64,000 bases of DNA from Bradyrhizobium sp. LMTR 3 (GTDB lineage Bacteria; Pseudomonadota; Alphaproteobacteria; Rhizobiales; Xanthobacteraceae). The notes below the pieces were generated by a model. That model was not told the origin of the DNA and did not search any database. It saw only the letters and a program-made list of their open reading frames with translations. Position numbers and translations under genes: made by a program. Of the stretch, positions 54,018-62,089 are shown in pieces. The first letter of the stretch is position 1. Every line of letters starts with the position of its first letter. The stretch is taken from positions 62,001-126,000 of the forward strand of contig NZ_MAXC01000011.1 in assembly GCF_001693485.1 (NCBI RefSeq), given 5' to 3'.

Positions 54018-56012
54018 ATGGCCAGATCCGATGTGAAGTCCAAGCCATCTGCCAGGAAATCCTCAGCCAAGAAATCCCCTGAGAAAGAAGAAGATTCGGA
54101 GTTCGTGGACGTCACGGCGGAAGGCGGCGAGCGTGTCGAACCGCCACCGCCGGAGGTCGTCGAGCCCGATCCGGAAATGTCTCCGGAGGAGGCCGGGCAA
54201 GCCCGCAAGAATTATCTGCTGACGCGGTTCTGGATCAGCGCGCGCGGCTATTGGGGCAGAGGCGGCGACCGGCTGGCGTGGCTGTTTTCGATCGGGCTGC
54301 TGTTTCTGATCGTCGCCAATGTCGGATTTCAATACGGCATCAATGTCTGGAATCGCGCAATCTTCGACGCCATCGAAAGGCGGGACGCCGCAACCGTCTA
54401 TTTTCTCACCGCGGTGTTCTTTCCGCTGGCCATCGGCAGCGCGTTGCTCGGCGTGGCCCAGGTGTTCGCCCGCATGGGCATTCAACGACGCTGGCGCGCG
54501 TGGCTGACGAATGCGGTGATCTCGCGCTGGCTGGCCAATGGCCGCTACTATCAACTCAACCTCGTCGGCGGCGATCATCAGAATCCCGAATACCGCATCG
54601 CCGAGGATTTGCGGATCGCAACCGACTCGCCGGTGGATTTCGTCGCCGGCGTCACATCGGCATTTCTGTCGGCCACCACCTTCATCGTCGTGCTCTGGAC
54701 CATCGGCGGCGCGCTCACGATCACGCTGGCCGGCTCGACGGTCACCATCCCCGGCTTCCTCGTGATCGCCGCGATCGTCTACGCTGCGATCGCTTCGGGC
54801 TCGATCACGGCGATCGGGCGAAGCTTCGTGCAGGTGTCCGAAAACAAGAACCAGGCCGAAGCCGAATACCGCTACGTCCTGACCCGCGTGCGCGAGAACG
54901 GCGAGAGCATCGCGCTGCTCGGCGGCGAAGAGGAAGAGCGCGACGGCATCAACAAGACCTTTTCAAAAGTGCTGCAGCAATGGGCGCGGCTCGCTGGCCA
55001 GCATATGCGCACCACGCTGGTGTCGCAGGGATCGGGCCTCATCGCTCCGGTGGTTCCGATATTGTTGTGCGCGCCAAAATTTCTCGAGGGCAGCATGACG
55101 CTGGGCCAGGTGATGCAGGCGGCGTCCGCCTTCACCATCGTGCAGACCGCGTTCGGCTGGCTGGTCGACAATTATCCCCGGCTGGCCGACTGGAACGCCG
55201 GCGCGCGCCGCATCGCTTCGCTGATGATGTCGCTCGACGGCCTGGAGCGCGCCGAACAGGGCGACGGCATCGGCCGCATCCAGCGTGGGGAGACGGAAGG
55301 CGGCGCCGTGCTGAGCCTCAACGATCTCTCGGTGACGCTGGACGACGGCACCGCCGTCGTCGGCGAGACCGAAGTCGTGATCGAACCCGGCGAGCGATTA
55401 CTGGTGGCCGGCGAGTCCGGCACCGGCAAGAGCACGCTGGTCCGCGCGCTCGCCGGGCTGTGGCCCTGGGGCGGCGGCAGCGTCAATTTCCATCCCGACC
55501 GCCGGCTCTTCATGCTGCCGCAAAAACCCTACATCCCCTCCGGCACGCTGCGGCGCGCGATCGCCTATCCCGGCGCGGCCGACGACTGGCTCGCCGAGCA
55601 GATCCACGACGCCCTGCACAAGGTCGGCCTCGACCATCTCAGGGAGAAGATCGAGGAAGAGGGACCATGGGACCAGACGCTGTCCGGCGGCGAGAAGCAG
55701 CGGCTCGCCTTCGCGCGGCTGTTGCTGCACAACCCCGACATCGTGGTGCTGGACGAGGCGACGTCGGCGCTCGACGAAGGAAGCCAGGACAAGATGATGG
55801 AGCTCGTCATCAAGGAATTGCCGAACGCCACCATCGTCAGCGTCGCCCATCGCGCCGAGTTGGAGGCGTTCCATAGCCGCAAGATCGTGCTGGAGCGACG
55901 CAAGGGCGGCGCCAAGTTGGTCAGTGACGTCGACCTGATTCCGCGCAAGGACAAACGCCGCCTGCTCGGCCGCTTCCTGCGCCATCGGAAAGCTGCGAAG
56001 AAGGCGGCGTGA
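54018..56012 (+). CDS. ABC transporter with SbmA/BacA-type membrane domain and fused ATPase (BclA-like)
   Basis: A 664-residue fusion. A charged N-terminal tail with Lys/Ser and Glu/Pro runs (about 1-60) is followed by six membrane helices of the SbmA/BacA (ABC_membrane_2) type, with NPEYRIAEDLRIATDSPVDF, and a C-terminal ATPase: VAGESGTGKSTLVRAL (Walker A), LSGGEKQRLAFARLLL, and IVVLDEATSALDEG. Bradyrhizobium BclA has this build and imports plant antimicrobial peptides, protecting bacteroids; several paralogues exist per genome, so I do not assign the name. An EcfG-like promoter overlaps the start region. Confidence 0.88.
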   Translation: MARSDVKSKPSARKSSAKKSPEKEEDSEFVDVTAEGGERVEPPPPEVVEPDPEMSPEEAGQARKNYLLTRFWISARGYWGRGGDRLAWLFSIGLLFLIVANVGFQYGINVWNRAIFDAIERRDAATVYFLTAVFFPLAIGSALLGVAQVFARMGIQRRWRAWLTNAVISRWLANGRYYQLNLVGGDHQNPEYRIAEDLRIATDSPVDFVAGVTSAFLSATTFIVVLWTIGGALTITLAGSTVTIPGFLVIAAIVYAAIASGSITAIGRSFVQVSENKNQAEAEYRYVLTRVRENGESIALLGGEEEERDGINKTFSKVLQQWARLAGQHMRTTLVSQGSGLIAPVVPILLCAPKFLEGSMTLGQVMQAASAFTIVQTAFGWLVDNYPRLADWNAGARRIASLMMSLDGLERAEQGDGIGRIQRGETEGGAVLSLNDLSVTLDDGTAVVGETEVVIEPGERLLVAGESGTGKSTLVRALAGLWPWGGGSVNFHPDRRLFMLPQKPYIPSGTLRRAIAYPGAADDWLAEQIHDALHKVGLDHLREKIEEEGPWDQTLSGGEKQRLAFARLLLHNPDIVVLDEATSALDEGSQDKMMELVIKELPNATIVSVAHRAELEAFHSRKIVLERRKGGAKLVSDVDLIPRKDKRRLLGRFLRHRKAAKKAA

Positions 56013-56027
56013 GACGACAAAGATCCC

Positions 56028-56150
56028 CGTCGTCCCTGCGAACGCAGGGACCCATAACCACCGGCCTTGATTATGCGGAGAGTATCAACTCCGACCGCTC
56101 CAAATCGAGAAGCCGCGGCGTATGGGCTCGTGCTTTTGCAGGGGCGACGG
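56028..56150. repeat. Palindromic repeat, CGTCGTCCCTGCGAACGCAG family
   Basis: CGTCGTCCCTGCGAACGCAGG, CCCATAACCACCGGCC, and, on the right, GTATGGGCTCGTGC and GCAGGGGCGACGG. Same family as 45016 and 61965. It lies directly after the ABC transporter gene, and the FkbM frame runs open through it. Confidence 0.83.
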
Positions 56151-56179
56151 TGTCGTTGGAGTTGGCCGCAAAACCGGCT

Positions 56180-57040
56180 ATGCATGCGCCGCTTCTACCT
56201 GAGGACCACCGCTTGACGCCCGACAACGATCCGTCACCCGCGCCGTTCGGCGCGTTCGCCCCGAATGCCGCGCAGGCCGCCATTATCTCGCTGGCCCACC
56301 GCTCGCGGCTTAAACGCGGTGCGTTCCGGCCTATGCTGTCGCGGCTGGTGAACCTGTTGCGGACAGGGCCCGTCGACGTGCAATACCAAGGCGCTTCGTT
56401 CCGCTTCTATCATCAGGCCAGCGCCACCGAGCGCGGCGCGCTGTTCAATCCCGACTACAATCTCGAAGAACTGAGTTTTCTCCGCGCACATGTGCCCGCG
56501 GGCGGCGTATTCGTCGACGTCGGCGCCAATGTCGGCACCTATGCGCTTGCGCTGGCGCGTCATGTCGGCGCCGGCGGCAAGGTGATCGCAATCGAGCCGC
56601 ACCCGGTCACCCATGCGCGGCTTGCCTTCAACAACGCCGCCTCCGGCTACAGCCAGGTGCGGCTGGTCGCGGCCGCCGCCGGTCCCGCCGATGGCGAGTT
56701 GATGATCGAGACCGATGGCGACAATCTCGGCGCCAGCCACATCGTATCAAGCGGGGCCTCCGGCAAGGCGATCAAGGTGCCGTCGCTGCGGCTGCAACGC
56801 ATCCTGCAGGAGGCGGGTGTCTCGCATGTCGACGCGCTCAAGATCGACGTCGAAGGATTTGAGGATCGCGTGCTGACCGGCTTCTTCGCCGAGACGCCGC
56901 AAACGCTGTGGCCGCGCGCGATCGTAATCGAGCATCTGTCGAGAGATGAATGGCTGAAAGACTGCATCGCCGACATGCGCTCGCGCGGTTATGCCGAGAC
57001 CGACAAGACGCGCAGCAACACGCTGCTGGTACGGGGCTGA
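56180..57040 (+). CDS. FkbM family methyltransferase
   Basis: A 286-residue SAM-dependent methyltransferase. Motif I is VFVDVGANVGTYALALARHVG (in two parts), followed by KVIAIEPHPVTHARLAFN, and HVDALKIDVEGFEDRVLTGF, all typical of FkbM-type O-methyltransferases, many of which modify sugars or polyketides. The frame is open from 56009, but its first 57 codons are repeat DNA; I use the ATG at 56180, though a TTG at 56213 is possible. No polysaccharide cluster is adjacent. Confidence 0.85.
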   Translation: MHAPLLPEDHRLTPDNDPSPAPFGAFAPNAAQAAIISLAHRSRLKRGAFRPMLSRLVNLLRTGPVDVQYQGASFRFYHQASATERGALFNPDYNLEELSFLRAHVPAGGVFVDVGANVGTYALALARHVGAGGKVIAIEPHPVTHARLAFNNAASGYSQVRLVAAAAGPADGELMIETDGDNLGASHIVSSGASGKAIKVPSLRLQRILQEAGVSHVDALKIDVEGFEDRVLTGFFAETPQTLWPRAIVIEHLSRDEWLKDCIADMRSRGYAETDKTRSNTLLVRG

Positions 57041-57082
57041 ATTTCCGTTGCGAACCCATCTCTCAAACCGCAGGAGAGCTTG

Positions 57083-57469
57083 ATGATCGACCACATCGGA
57101 TTTCCGGTTTCGGATTATGAACGTTCCAAAGCCTTCTATCTGAAAGCCCTGGCGCCGCTCGACTACACCCTCGTGATGGAAGTCACGCAGGAGCAACACA
57201 GCCACGAACCCGCCGCAGGTTTCGGCGCCAACGGAAAGCCCGATTTCTGGATCGGCGGCGAGGGCGGAATGGACAAGCCGCTGCATGTCGCGATCGTGGC
57301 GAAGGACCGCGCCACGGTTGACGCCTTCTACAAGGCGGCGATGGCCGCGGGCGGGCGCGATAACGGTCCGCCCGGGATCCGCGCGATCTATCATCCGAAC
57401 TATTACGGCGCGTTCGTGCTCGATCCGGACGGTCACAACATCGAGGCTGTCTGCCACGCACCCGAGTAA
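57083..57469 (+). CDS. VOC (glyoxalase/dioxygenase superfamily) protein
   Basis: A 128-residue single-domain protein of the vicinal-oxygen-chelate fold. It opens IDHIGFPVSDYERSKAFYLKAL with a metal-site histidine, has HVAIVAKDRATVDAFYKAA in the middle (second half-module) and ends YGAFVLDPDGHNIEAVCH. It probably binds a divalent metal; the substrate is unknown. CAGGAG precedes the ATG at 57083; a TTG one codon earlier is less likely. Confidence 0.9.
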   Translation: MIDHIGFPVSDYERSKAFYLKALAPLDYTLVMEVTQEQHSHEPAAGFGANGKPDFWIGGEGGMDKPLHVAIVAKDRATVDAFYKAAMAAGGRDNGPPGIRAIYHPNYYGAFVLDPDGHNIEAVCHAPE

Positions 57470-57494
57470 CCAGGTTCCATTATTGGATCACGCG

Positions 57495-57519
57495 GGAACT
57501 TGGCGCCGCCGTCGCCGTT
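57495..57519 (+). promoter_or_regulatory. EcfG-type general stress promoter before the Pro-rich peptide gene
   Basis: GGAAC (57495-57499) and CGTT (57516-57519) are separated by 16 bp. The transcript would start about 57526, leaving a 5' leader of some 27 bases with the ribosome site CGGGAG. The geometry is ideal and also supports the small gene. Confidence 0.6.
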
Positions 57520-57552
57520 GTCGATCCCGGAACTTGTAGTTCGGGAGATGTG

Positions 57553-57783
57553 ATGCCGATTGAACCGCCGGAGGTACCGCCGGCGACACCGGGACAACCG
57601 ACGGAGCCGCCGCGCGAGGAGCCGCCGGGCCGTCCTCGTCCGGAGGTGCCGCCACCGGTGCATGAACCGGGCCGGCCACCCCAGCCGCGGGAATTGCCGG
57701 GCGAGATGCCGGACGAGCTACCGGTGCGTGGGCCGAATGGCCCGCGAACGCCTAACCCCGCCACCGATCCTGAGACAGAATGA
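57553..57783 (+). CDS. Small proline/glutamate-rich protein, putative stress-regulon member
   Basis: A 76-residue, very Pro-rich (about one third) acidic protein with no signal peptide or hydrophobic segment: PIEPPEVPPATPGQPTEPP to PNPATDPETE. It is likely disordered. CGGGAG precedes the ATG at 57553 (a GTG one codon earlier is also possible). An EcfG-type promoter with perfect spacing lies 34 bp upstream, which argues that it is a real gene of the general stress response. Function unknown. Confidence 0.62.
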   Translation: MPIEPPEVPPATPGQPTEPPREEPPGRPRPEVPPPVHEPGRPPQPRELPGEMPDELPVRGPNGPRTPNPATDPETE

Positions 57784-57805
57784 AACAAACTTTGAAGGCG
57801 CCATC

Positions 57806-57827
57806 TGAACACGCAATGAACGAGGGG
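57806..57827. promoter_or_regulatory. TGAA-type motif upstream of the OmpA-family gene
   Basis: TGAACACGCAATGAACG matches the motifs at 27927 (TGAACGCGCCATGAATG) and 28839 in 14 and 12 of 17 bases. The two TGAAC units are 11 bp apart. It lies 192 bp upstream of the start. Confidence 0.4.
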
Positions 57828-57945
57828 CAATGCAACCCTTTGCTTTCATGAAATAAAAGGCTACGGGCGATTTGTAAGCCGCCACAATCCGGCCTAATGA
57901 TTAGCTGCTGATCGACCAACTGATACCTCAATACGGCACTTCCGT

Positions 57946-57979
57946 TACTGCCAGGCCTTTTCTACTGCCAGGCCTTTTC
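57946..57979 (+). repeat. Perfect 17-bp tandem duplication in the OmpA gene leader
   Basis: TACTGCCAGGCCTTTTC occurs twice with no spacer, ending 18 bases before the start codon and about two bases before the CGGGGACC/AAAGGACA ribosome region. It looks recent because the copies are identical. Confidence 0.9.
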
Positions 57980-57997
57980 CGGGGACCAAAGGACATC

Positions 57998-60049
57998 ATG
58001 ACAAACCTTCGCATCGTGCTGCTTGCCACAACTGCCCTGTCGGTAACGCAGCTAGCGAGCTCCGCATCGCATGCGCAGACCGCTTCGCTTGTCGTGGCGC
58101 AAGCCAAGGAAGAGGATGGCAAAGGCAAGGGACAGCAGCCGCCGCCGAAGGGCGCGCCGCCGCCGGCCGCTGCCCCCACTCGACCGGCACCTACTCCGCC
58201 GCCGCCCGCTGCGGCGCCGCCTCCACGTCCGACGCCTGCCCCACCACCGCCGGCGGCTGCCCCACCGCCACGCCAGGCACCGCCGCCCCCGCCACCGGCG
58301 GCTGCACCGCCGCCACGCCCAACGCCGCCGCCTCCTCCTCCGGCTGCCGCGCCGCCGCGTCCAACACCGCCTCCGCCGCCGCCTCCTGCGGCCGCACCCG
58401 CACGTCCGACTCCGACACCGCCACCTCCCGCGGCGGCGCCCGCGCGTCCGACCCCTCCGACGCCTCCGCCACCAGCGGCAGCTCCCACTGCGCCGAAGCA
58501 GCCGGCGGCACCGACGCCGACGCCCACGCCGCCTTCCGCTCAGAAGGGGACGCCGTCTCCCGTGCCGCCACCCCCGGCAGCCGGCACGAGACCTTCGCCG
58601 ACACCGGCTCCAGCCGCGTCGCCGACACCGGCTCCAACGCCTGGCACGGTCGCACCGCCGGCGCGTCCCGGCGCGCCGCCCACGACACCACCAGCCGCGG
58701 GAACTCCGACGGCACCACCGGCTGCCGGCGCTCCGGCAACCACGCCTACGACACCGCAGGGACGCCCCGGCACACCGCCTCCGGCCGCGGGTGCGCCAAC
58801 GCCGGCACCAACGCCACCGACGGCCCGCCCTGGCGCGCCGGCCCCCGGCGCCCCCGCTGGAACGGCGCCTACACCCGCGCCGACGGCGCCGCCCGCCGCT
58901 GGCACTCCGGCCGCGCCGGGCACCACGACCGCTCCCGCGGCGCCAACCGCCGTGCCCGGTGCTCCGGCCGCCACGCCGCCGGCCGGCCGGGTCCAGAACG
59001 CGCCACCAACGGTCGCGCCGGCCTTCCAGCGTGCGCCTCAGGTCACGGCACCACTGCCGGCGCCTCCTCCGACCCAAGAGGGGCTCAGGGTGATCGCCCC
59101 CGGCACTCGGGCTACAGGGCCGCAGCGCCTCGACGACTTCCGCGGCCAGCGTCGCGAAGTTCAGGAAGGCGGCCGCACGGTCATCACCGAACCCGGCCGG
59201 ATCATCGTTCGCGATCCCGGCGGACAGGCCTATGTCCGTCACAACGAGGTCGAGCGCTTCCGCTACGGCGCACGCGACATCCAGACCCAGACTGTCGGCG
59301 GCGAGACCCGTACTGTCGTCATCAGACCCGATGGCAGCCAGGTCATCACCGTGATGGGCCGCGACGGCCAGTTGCTGCGCCGTATCCGCCGTGACGATCG
59401 AGGCCGCGAGATCATCATCATCGACAACAGCTACCGCGATCCGCGGGCGACCGGCGGCTTCTTCGTCGCGCTGCCGCCGCCGACGATACGGATCCCCTAC
59501 AACCGCTACATCGTCGACGCGCAGGAAGCGGAGCCGGAGGTGATCTACGACACCTTGATGGCGCCGCCGGTGGAACGGATCGAACGGCGTTATTCGCTGG
59601 ACGAAATCCGTTACAGCCCGACCGTGCGCCAGCGCATGCCGAGCATCGACGTCAACACCATCAACTTCGAAACCGGATCGTGGGAAATCCCGCCCGATCA
59701 GGCGGCGAAGCTGCAGGTGATCGCCGACGGCCTCAACCGCGCAATGCAGCAAAACCCGCGCGCGGTATTCCTGATCGAGGGCCACACCGACGCGGTCGGC
59801 AACGACGTCGACAATCTGTCGCTGTCGGATCGGCGCGCCGAATCGGCGGCCACCTTGCTGACGCAGCAGTTCAACGTGCCTGCGGAAAACCTGACCTCGC
59901 AGGGCTATGGCGAGCAGTACCTGAAGGAGCAGATCGACGGGCCGAGCCCGATCAACCGGCGCGTCACCATCCGCAACATCACGCCGCTGCTCACTGGCGG
60001 TCAGGCGTCGCTGCCGCCGCCCCCGCCCGGCACCGCGCCGCCGCGCTGA
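57998..60049 (+). CDS. OmpA-family protein with a long Pro/Ala-rich region
   Basis: A 683-residue exported protein. A signal peptide ends SHAQ (about residue 27). Residues about 47-350 are a low-complexity Pro/Ala/Thr region (PPPAAAPPRPTP-type units). A linker with two short beta-type repeats (GRIIVRDPGGQAYVRHNEVE) follows, then a peptidoglycan-binding OmpA domain (about 555-665): INFETGSWEIPP, FLIEGHTDAVGND, LSLSDRRAESAA. The role is likely outer-membrane or periplasmic linkage to the cell wall, with the Pro-rich part as a spacer. AAAGGACATC precedes the ATG; a strong terminator follows. Confidence 0.9.
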   Translation: MTNLRIVLLATTALSVTQLASSASHAQTASLVVAQAKEEDGKGKGQQPPPKGAPPPAAAPTRPAPTPPPPAAAPPPRPTPAPPPPAAAPPPRQAPPPPPPAAAPPPRPTPPPPPPAAAPPRPTPPPPPPPAAAPARPTPTPPPPAAAPARPTPPTPPPPAAAPTAPKQPAAPTPTPTPPSAQKGTPSPVPPPPAAGTRPSPTPAPAASPTPAPTPGTVAPPARPGAPPTTPPAAGTPTAPPAAGAPATTPTTPQGRPGTPPPAAGAPTPAPTPPTARPGAPAPGAPAGTAPTPAPTAPPAAGTPAAPGTTTAPAAPTAVPGAPAATPPAGRVQNAPPTVAPAFQRAPQVTAPLPAPPPTQEGLRVIAPGTRATGPQRLDDFRGQRREVQEGGRTVITEPGRIIVRDPGGQAYVRHNEVERFRYGARDIQTQTVGGETRTVVIRPDGSQVITVMGRDGQLLRRIRRDDRGREIIIIDNSYRDPRATGGFFVALPPPTIRIPYNRYIVDAQEAEPEVIYDTLMAPPVERIERRYSLDEIRYSPTVRQRMPSIDVNTINFETGSWEIPPDQAAKLQVIADGLNRAMQQNPRAVFLIEGHTDAVGNDVDNLSLSDRRAESAATLLTQQFNVPAENLTSQGYGEQYLKEQIDGPSPINRRVTIRNITPLLTGGQASLPPPPPGTAPPR

Positions 60050-60074
60050 GCTGAGCTGGCAATCGATCAACACG

Positions 60075-60107
60075 AAAATGGCCGGGAACATCCCGGCCAT
60101 TTTTTTG
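60075..60107. terminator. Terminator between convergent OmpA-family and homocysteine methyltransferase genes
   Basis: AAAATGGCCGGGA pairs with TCCCGGCCATTTT around ACA and runs into seven T residues. The left A-tract makes it work in both directions. Confidence 0.92.
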
Positions 60108-60109
60108 AA

Positions 60110-61066
60110 TCAAGCGCTGAGGGCCCGCGGTGGCGCGCAGGCCTCGCAAATGGCGGCGGCGTGCCGGTGATCGGTGCCGCAGCAGCCGCCAAGAATGCGC
60201 ATCGTCGGAAACGCGCTCCTGAGTGCAACATAGCGCCGCCCGAGGTCAGCCGGATCTCCCGAATCCAGAGTGACTGACTCGTCGAGCTCGGCGTGGCTCT
60301 TTGTCGAGGCGTTGGCCCTGATGCCATGAATGCGTGCCGTCCAGGCTTCGCCCGCCTTCAACGCGTCTTCGAAATGCGTTGGGTGCGCACAGTTGATCAG
60401 GAAGTATTCGACCGAACCTGCGGTCTCGCGATCCACGGTCTCGATCGCCTCACGCAACATTTCGCCTTTCACCAGGCGGCCGTTGGTTTCCACGGTGAAC
60501 GAGATGGCCACCGGAATCCCTTGCGACCGTGCTGCGCGCGCGATGCCGATCGCTTCATTGATGCTGGTAAGGGTATAGGCCGTGACCATGTCAGCACCGC
60601 CCTCGACGAAGGCCGCAATCTGCGCCCGATGATAGGCCTCGGCTTCGTCGGCCTGCATGTTGCCTGCCTTGTAGCCGTCGCCGCGCGGGCCGATCGCGCC
60701 GCTGATGACGCAGGGTGCGGCTGGCCGCTCCCAGCCGGTGCGCAGCTCCTCGAGGAATGCAATCGAACGGACATTGATCCCAGCGAGCGCGGACGCGTCA
60801 TAGCCGAGCTTGGTGCCCCAATCCGGATTGGCACGCCATGTCGGGCTGTCGAGCACGAAGCCCGTGCCATGGTCGCGCGCAACCGCGAGATAGGCGGCAT
60901 AATACTGCTTCAGCTTCTCCCGCCCTTCGGCGCTATCCAGCAGCACAAAGGCAGCGAAGTGCGGCAGTTCCACGCCTTCGTGGAAGATCAGCGTGGTTTC
61001 CATGCCGCCATCGGTGAGGAAAACGCCACCGCGGCGCTGCGGCAGGGCGTGTCGGTATTTTGCCAT
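60110..61066 (-). CDS. Homocysteine S-methyltransferase family protein
   Basis: A 318-residue zinc-dependent TIM-barrel methyltransferase. The zinc cysteines are in FLINCAHPTHFEDAL and LGGCCGTDHRHAAAI. The start is VFLTDGGMETTLIFHEGVELP, typical of the MmuM/YagD-like branch, which uses S-methylmethionine or betaine-type donors. The donor here is unknown. The ATG at 61066 has GTGGAGATG upstream; a frame opening 15 codons earlier is not needed. It is divergent from a TetR gene. Confidence 0.88.
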   Translation of the reverse strand: MAKYRHALPQRRGGVFLTDGGMETTLIFHEGVELPHFAAFVLLDSAEGREKLKQYYAAYLAVARDHGTGFVLDSPTWRANPDWGTKLGYDASALAGINVRSIAFLEELRTGWERPAAPCVISGAIGPRGDGYKAGNMQADEAEAYHRAQIAAFVEGGADMVTAYTLTSINEAIGIARAARSQGIPVAISFTVETNGRLVKGEMLREAIETVDRETAGSVEYFLINCAHPTHFEDALKAGEAWTARIHGIRANASTKSHAELDESVTLDSGDPADLGRRYVALRSAFPTMRILGGCCGTDHRHAAAICEACAPPRALSA

Positions 61067-61085
61067 TTCAACATCTCCACGAATT

Positions 61086-61140
61086 AGAGCGTTTTCCAGC
61101 GAAGTGGACACCGGTTCGCGTCAAGAAAACGCGTCAAAAC
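61086..61140. repeat. AGAGCGTTTTCCAGCGAAGT repeat in the homocysteine methyltransferase/TetR gap
   Basis: AGAGCGTTTTCCAGCGAAGTG is followed by GACACCGGTTCGCGTCAAG and AAAACGCGTCAAAAC. GCGTTTTC pairs with GAAAACGC. This is a common Bradyrhizobium-type intergenic repeat. The remainder of the 260-bp divergent gap shows no clear TetR operator. Confidence 0.8.
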
Positions 61141-61326
61141 AAAAAGAGGACCTCGATACGTCTCTCGCGCATCGGCCAGGTCCGCCGATGTTGGTGCCTC
61201 ATAGTGTCGCGGCGGCCTAGGCGGCTCGTGGTGCGGATGAACCTTGAGGTGCAAAATGATACGAAATCAAATGGTTGCCGGCAGGGCGCAAAGCTCCCGC
61301 GCTGCTGGCCGTGGAGAAACCGTACC

Positions 61327-61962
61327 ATGAGTACAGTTTTGGAGACCCCGAAGGGCAAGGGCGAAGCCACCCGCGAGCGCATTCTCGAGATCGCGGAGGC
61401 GGCCGTGCTCGCCAAGGGATTCGGCGCGACCTCGATCGAGGAAGTGATCGCCGAGGCCGGCCTCACCAAGAGCGGCTTCTTCTACCACTTCAGGGACAAG
61501 AACGCGCTCGCCCGCGAAATGGTCCGGCGATATGTCGCAACCAACGATCGCCTGTTCGACGAAATTTTCGGGCGCGGCCAACAGCTATCGGACGATCCGC
61601 TGCAGGCGTTCCTGATTTCACTGAAGCTGCTTGCGGAAACGATGGCCGATCTGCCGAACGGACATCCCGGCTGCCTGATCGCCAGCATCTGCTATCAGGA
61701 ACGGCTGTTCGACCGTGAGATACGCGATCTCACCGCGCAATCCGTGCGGGACTGGAACGCGCGCTTCCGCACGATCCTCGACGGCATCGCGGCGGTCTAT
61801 CCTCCGAGAGAGCCGGTCGACCTCGACGATGTCGCCGACATGCTGTCCTGCATCGTCGACGGCGCCATCATCATGTCGAAGACGCTGAACGATCCCGGCC
61901 GCCTCGAACGGCAGATCATGTTGTTTCGCAGTCTTGTGAAGCTGATGTTCGCGCCTAACTAA
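61327..61962 (+). CDS. TetR/AcrR family transcriptional regulator
   Basis: A 211-residue repressor. The N-terminal helix-turn-helix is TRERILEIAEAAVLAKGFGA, IEEVIAEAGLTKSGFFYHFRDK (about residues 14-58). The C-terminal domain (about 80-205) has the TetR_C_6/33-like segment HPGCLIASICYQERLFD. The effector is unknown. The divergent homocysteine methyltransferase is a candidate target. The ATG at 61327 follows no strong ribosome site; the frame opens much earlier without support. Confidence 0.92.
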   Translation: MSTVLETPKGKGEATRERILEIAEAAVLAKGFGATSIEEVIAEAGLTKSGFFYHFRDKNALAREMVRRYVATNDRLFDEIFGRGQQLSDDPLQAFLISLKLLAETMADLPNGHPGCLIASICYQERLFDREIRDLTAQSVRDWNARFRTILDGIAAVYPPREPVDLDDVADMLSCIVDGAIIMSKTLNDPGRLERQIMLFRSLVKLMFAPN

Positions 61963-61964
61963 GC

Positions 61965-62085
61965 CGTCGCCCCGGCGAACGCCGGGGCCCATAATCACAG
62001 ATGGCGGTTGTTGAGAGAAAGCCATCGACCAGTGGTTCACAACATCCGCCGCGGAGTATGGGTCCCGGCTTTCGCCGGAACGACA
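61965..62085. repeat. Palindromic repeat, CGTCGCCCCGGCGAACGCCG family
   Basis: CGTCGCCCCGGCGAACGCCGG, CCCATAATCACAG and, on the right, GTATGGGTCCCGGC, TTCGCCGGAACGACAG. It lies between the convergent TetR and alkaline phosphatase genes and may terminate both. Confidence 0.85.
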
Positions 62086-62089
62086 GTGA

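Noticed and set aside
57998..58990. CRISPR-like short repeated units
   Set aside because: The repeats are Pro/Ala codon runs of varying unit length inside an open frame, not constant repeats with unique spacers.
58052..60100. 682-codon open frame antisense to the OmpA-family gene
   Set aside because: It exists because Pro/Ala codons read backwards give Gly/Arg/Trp codons without stops. It has no ribosome site or sensible domain, and the plus-strand protein has a signal peptide and an OmpA domain.
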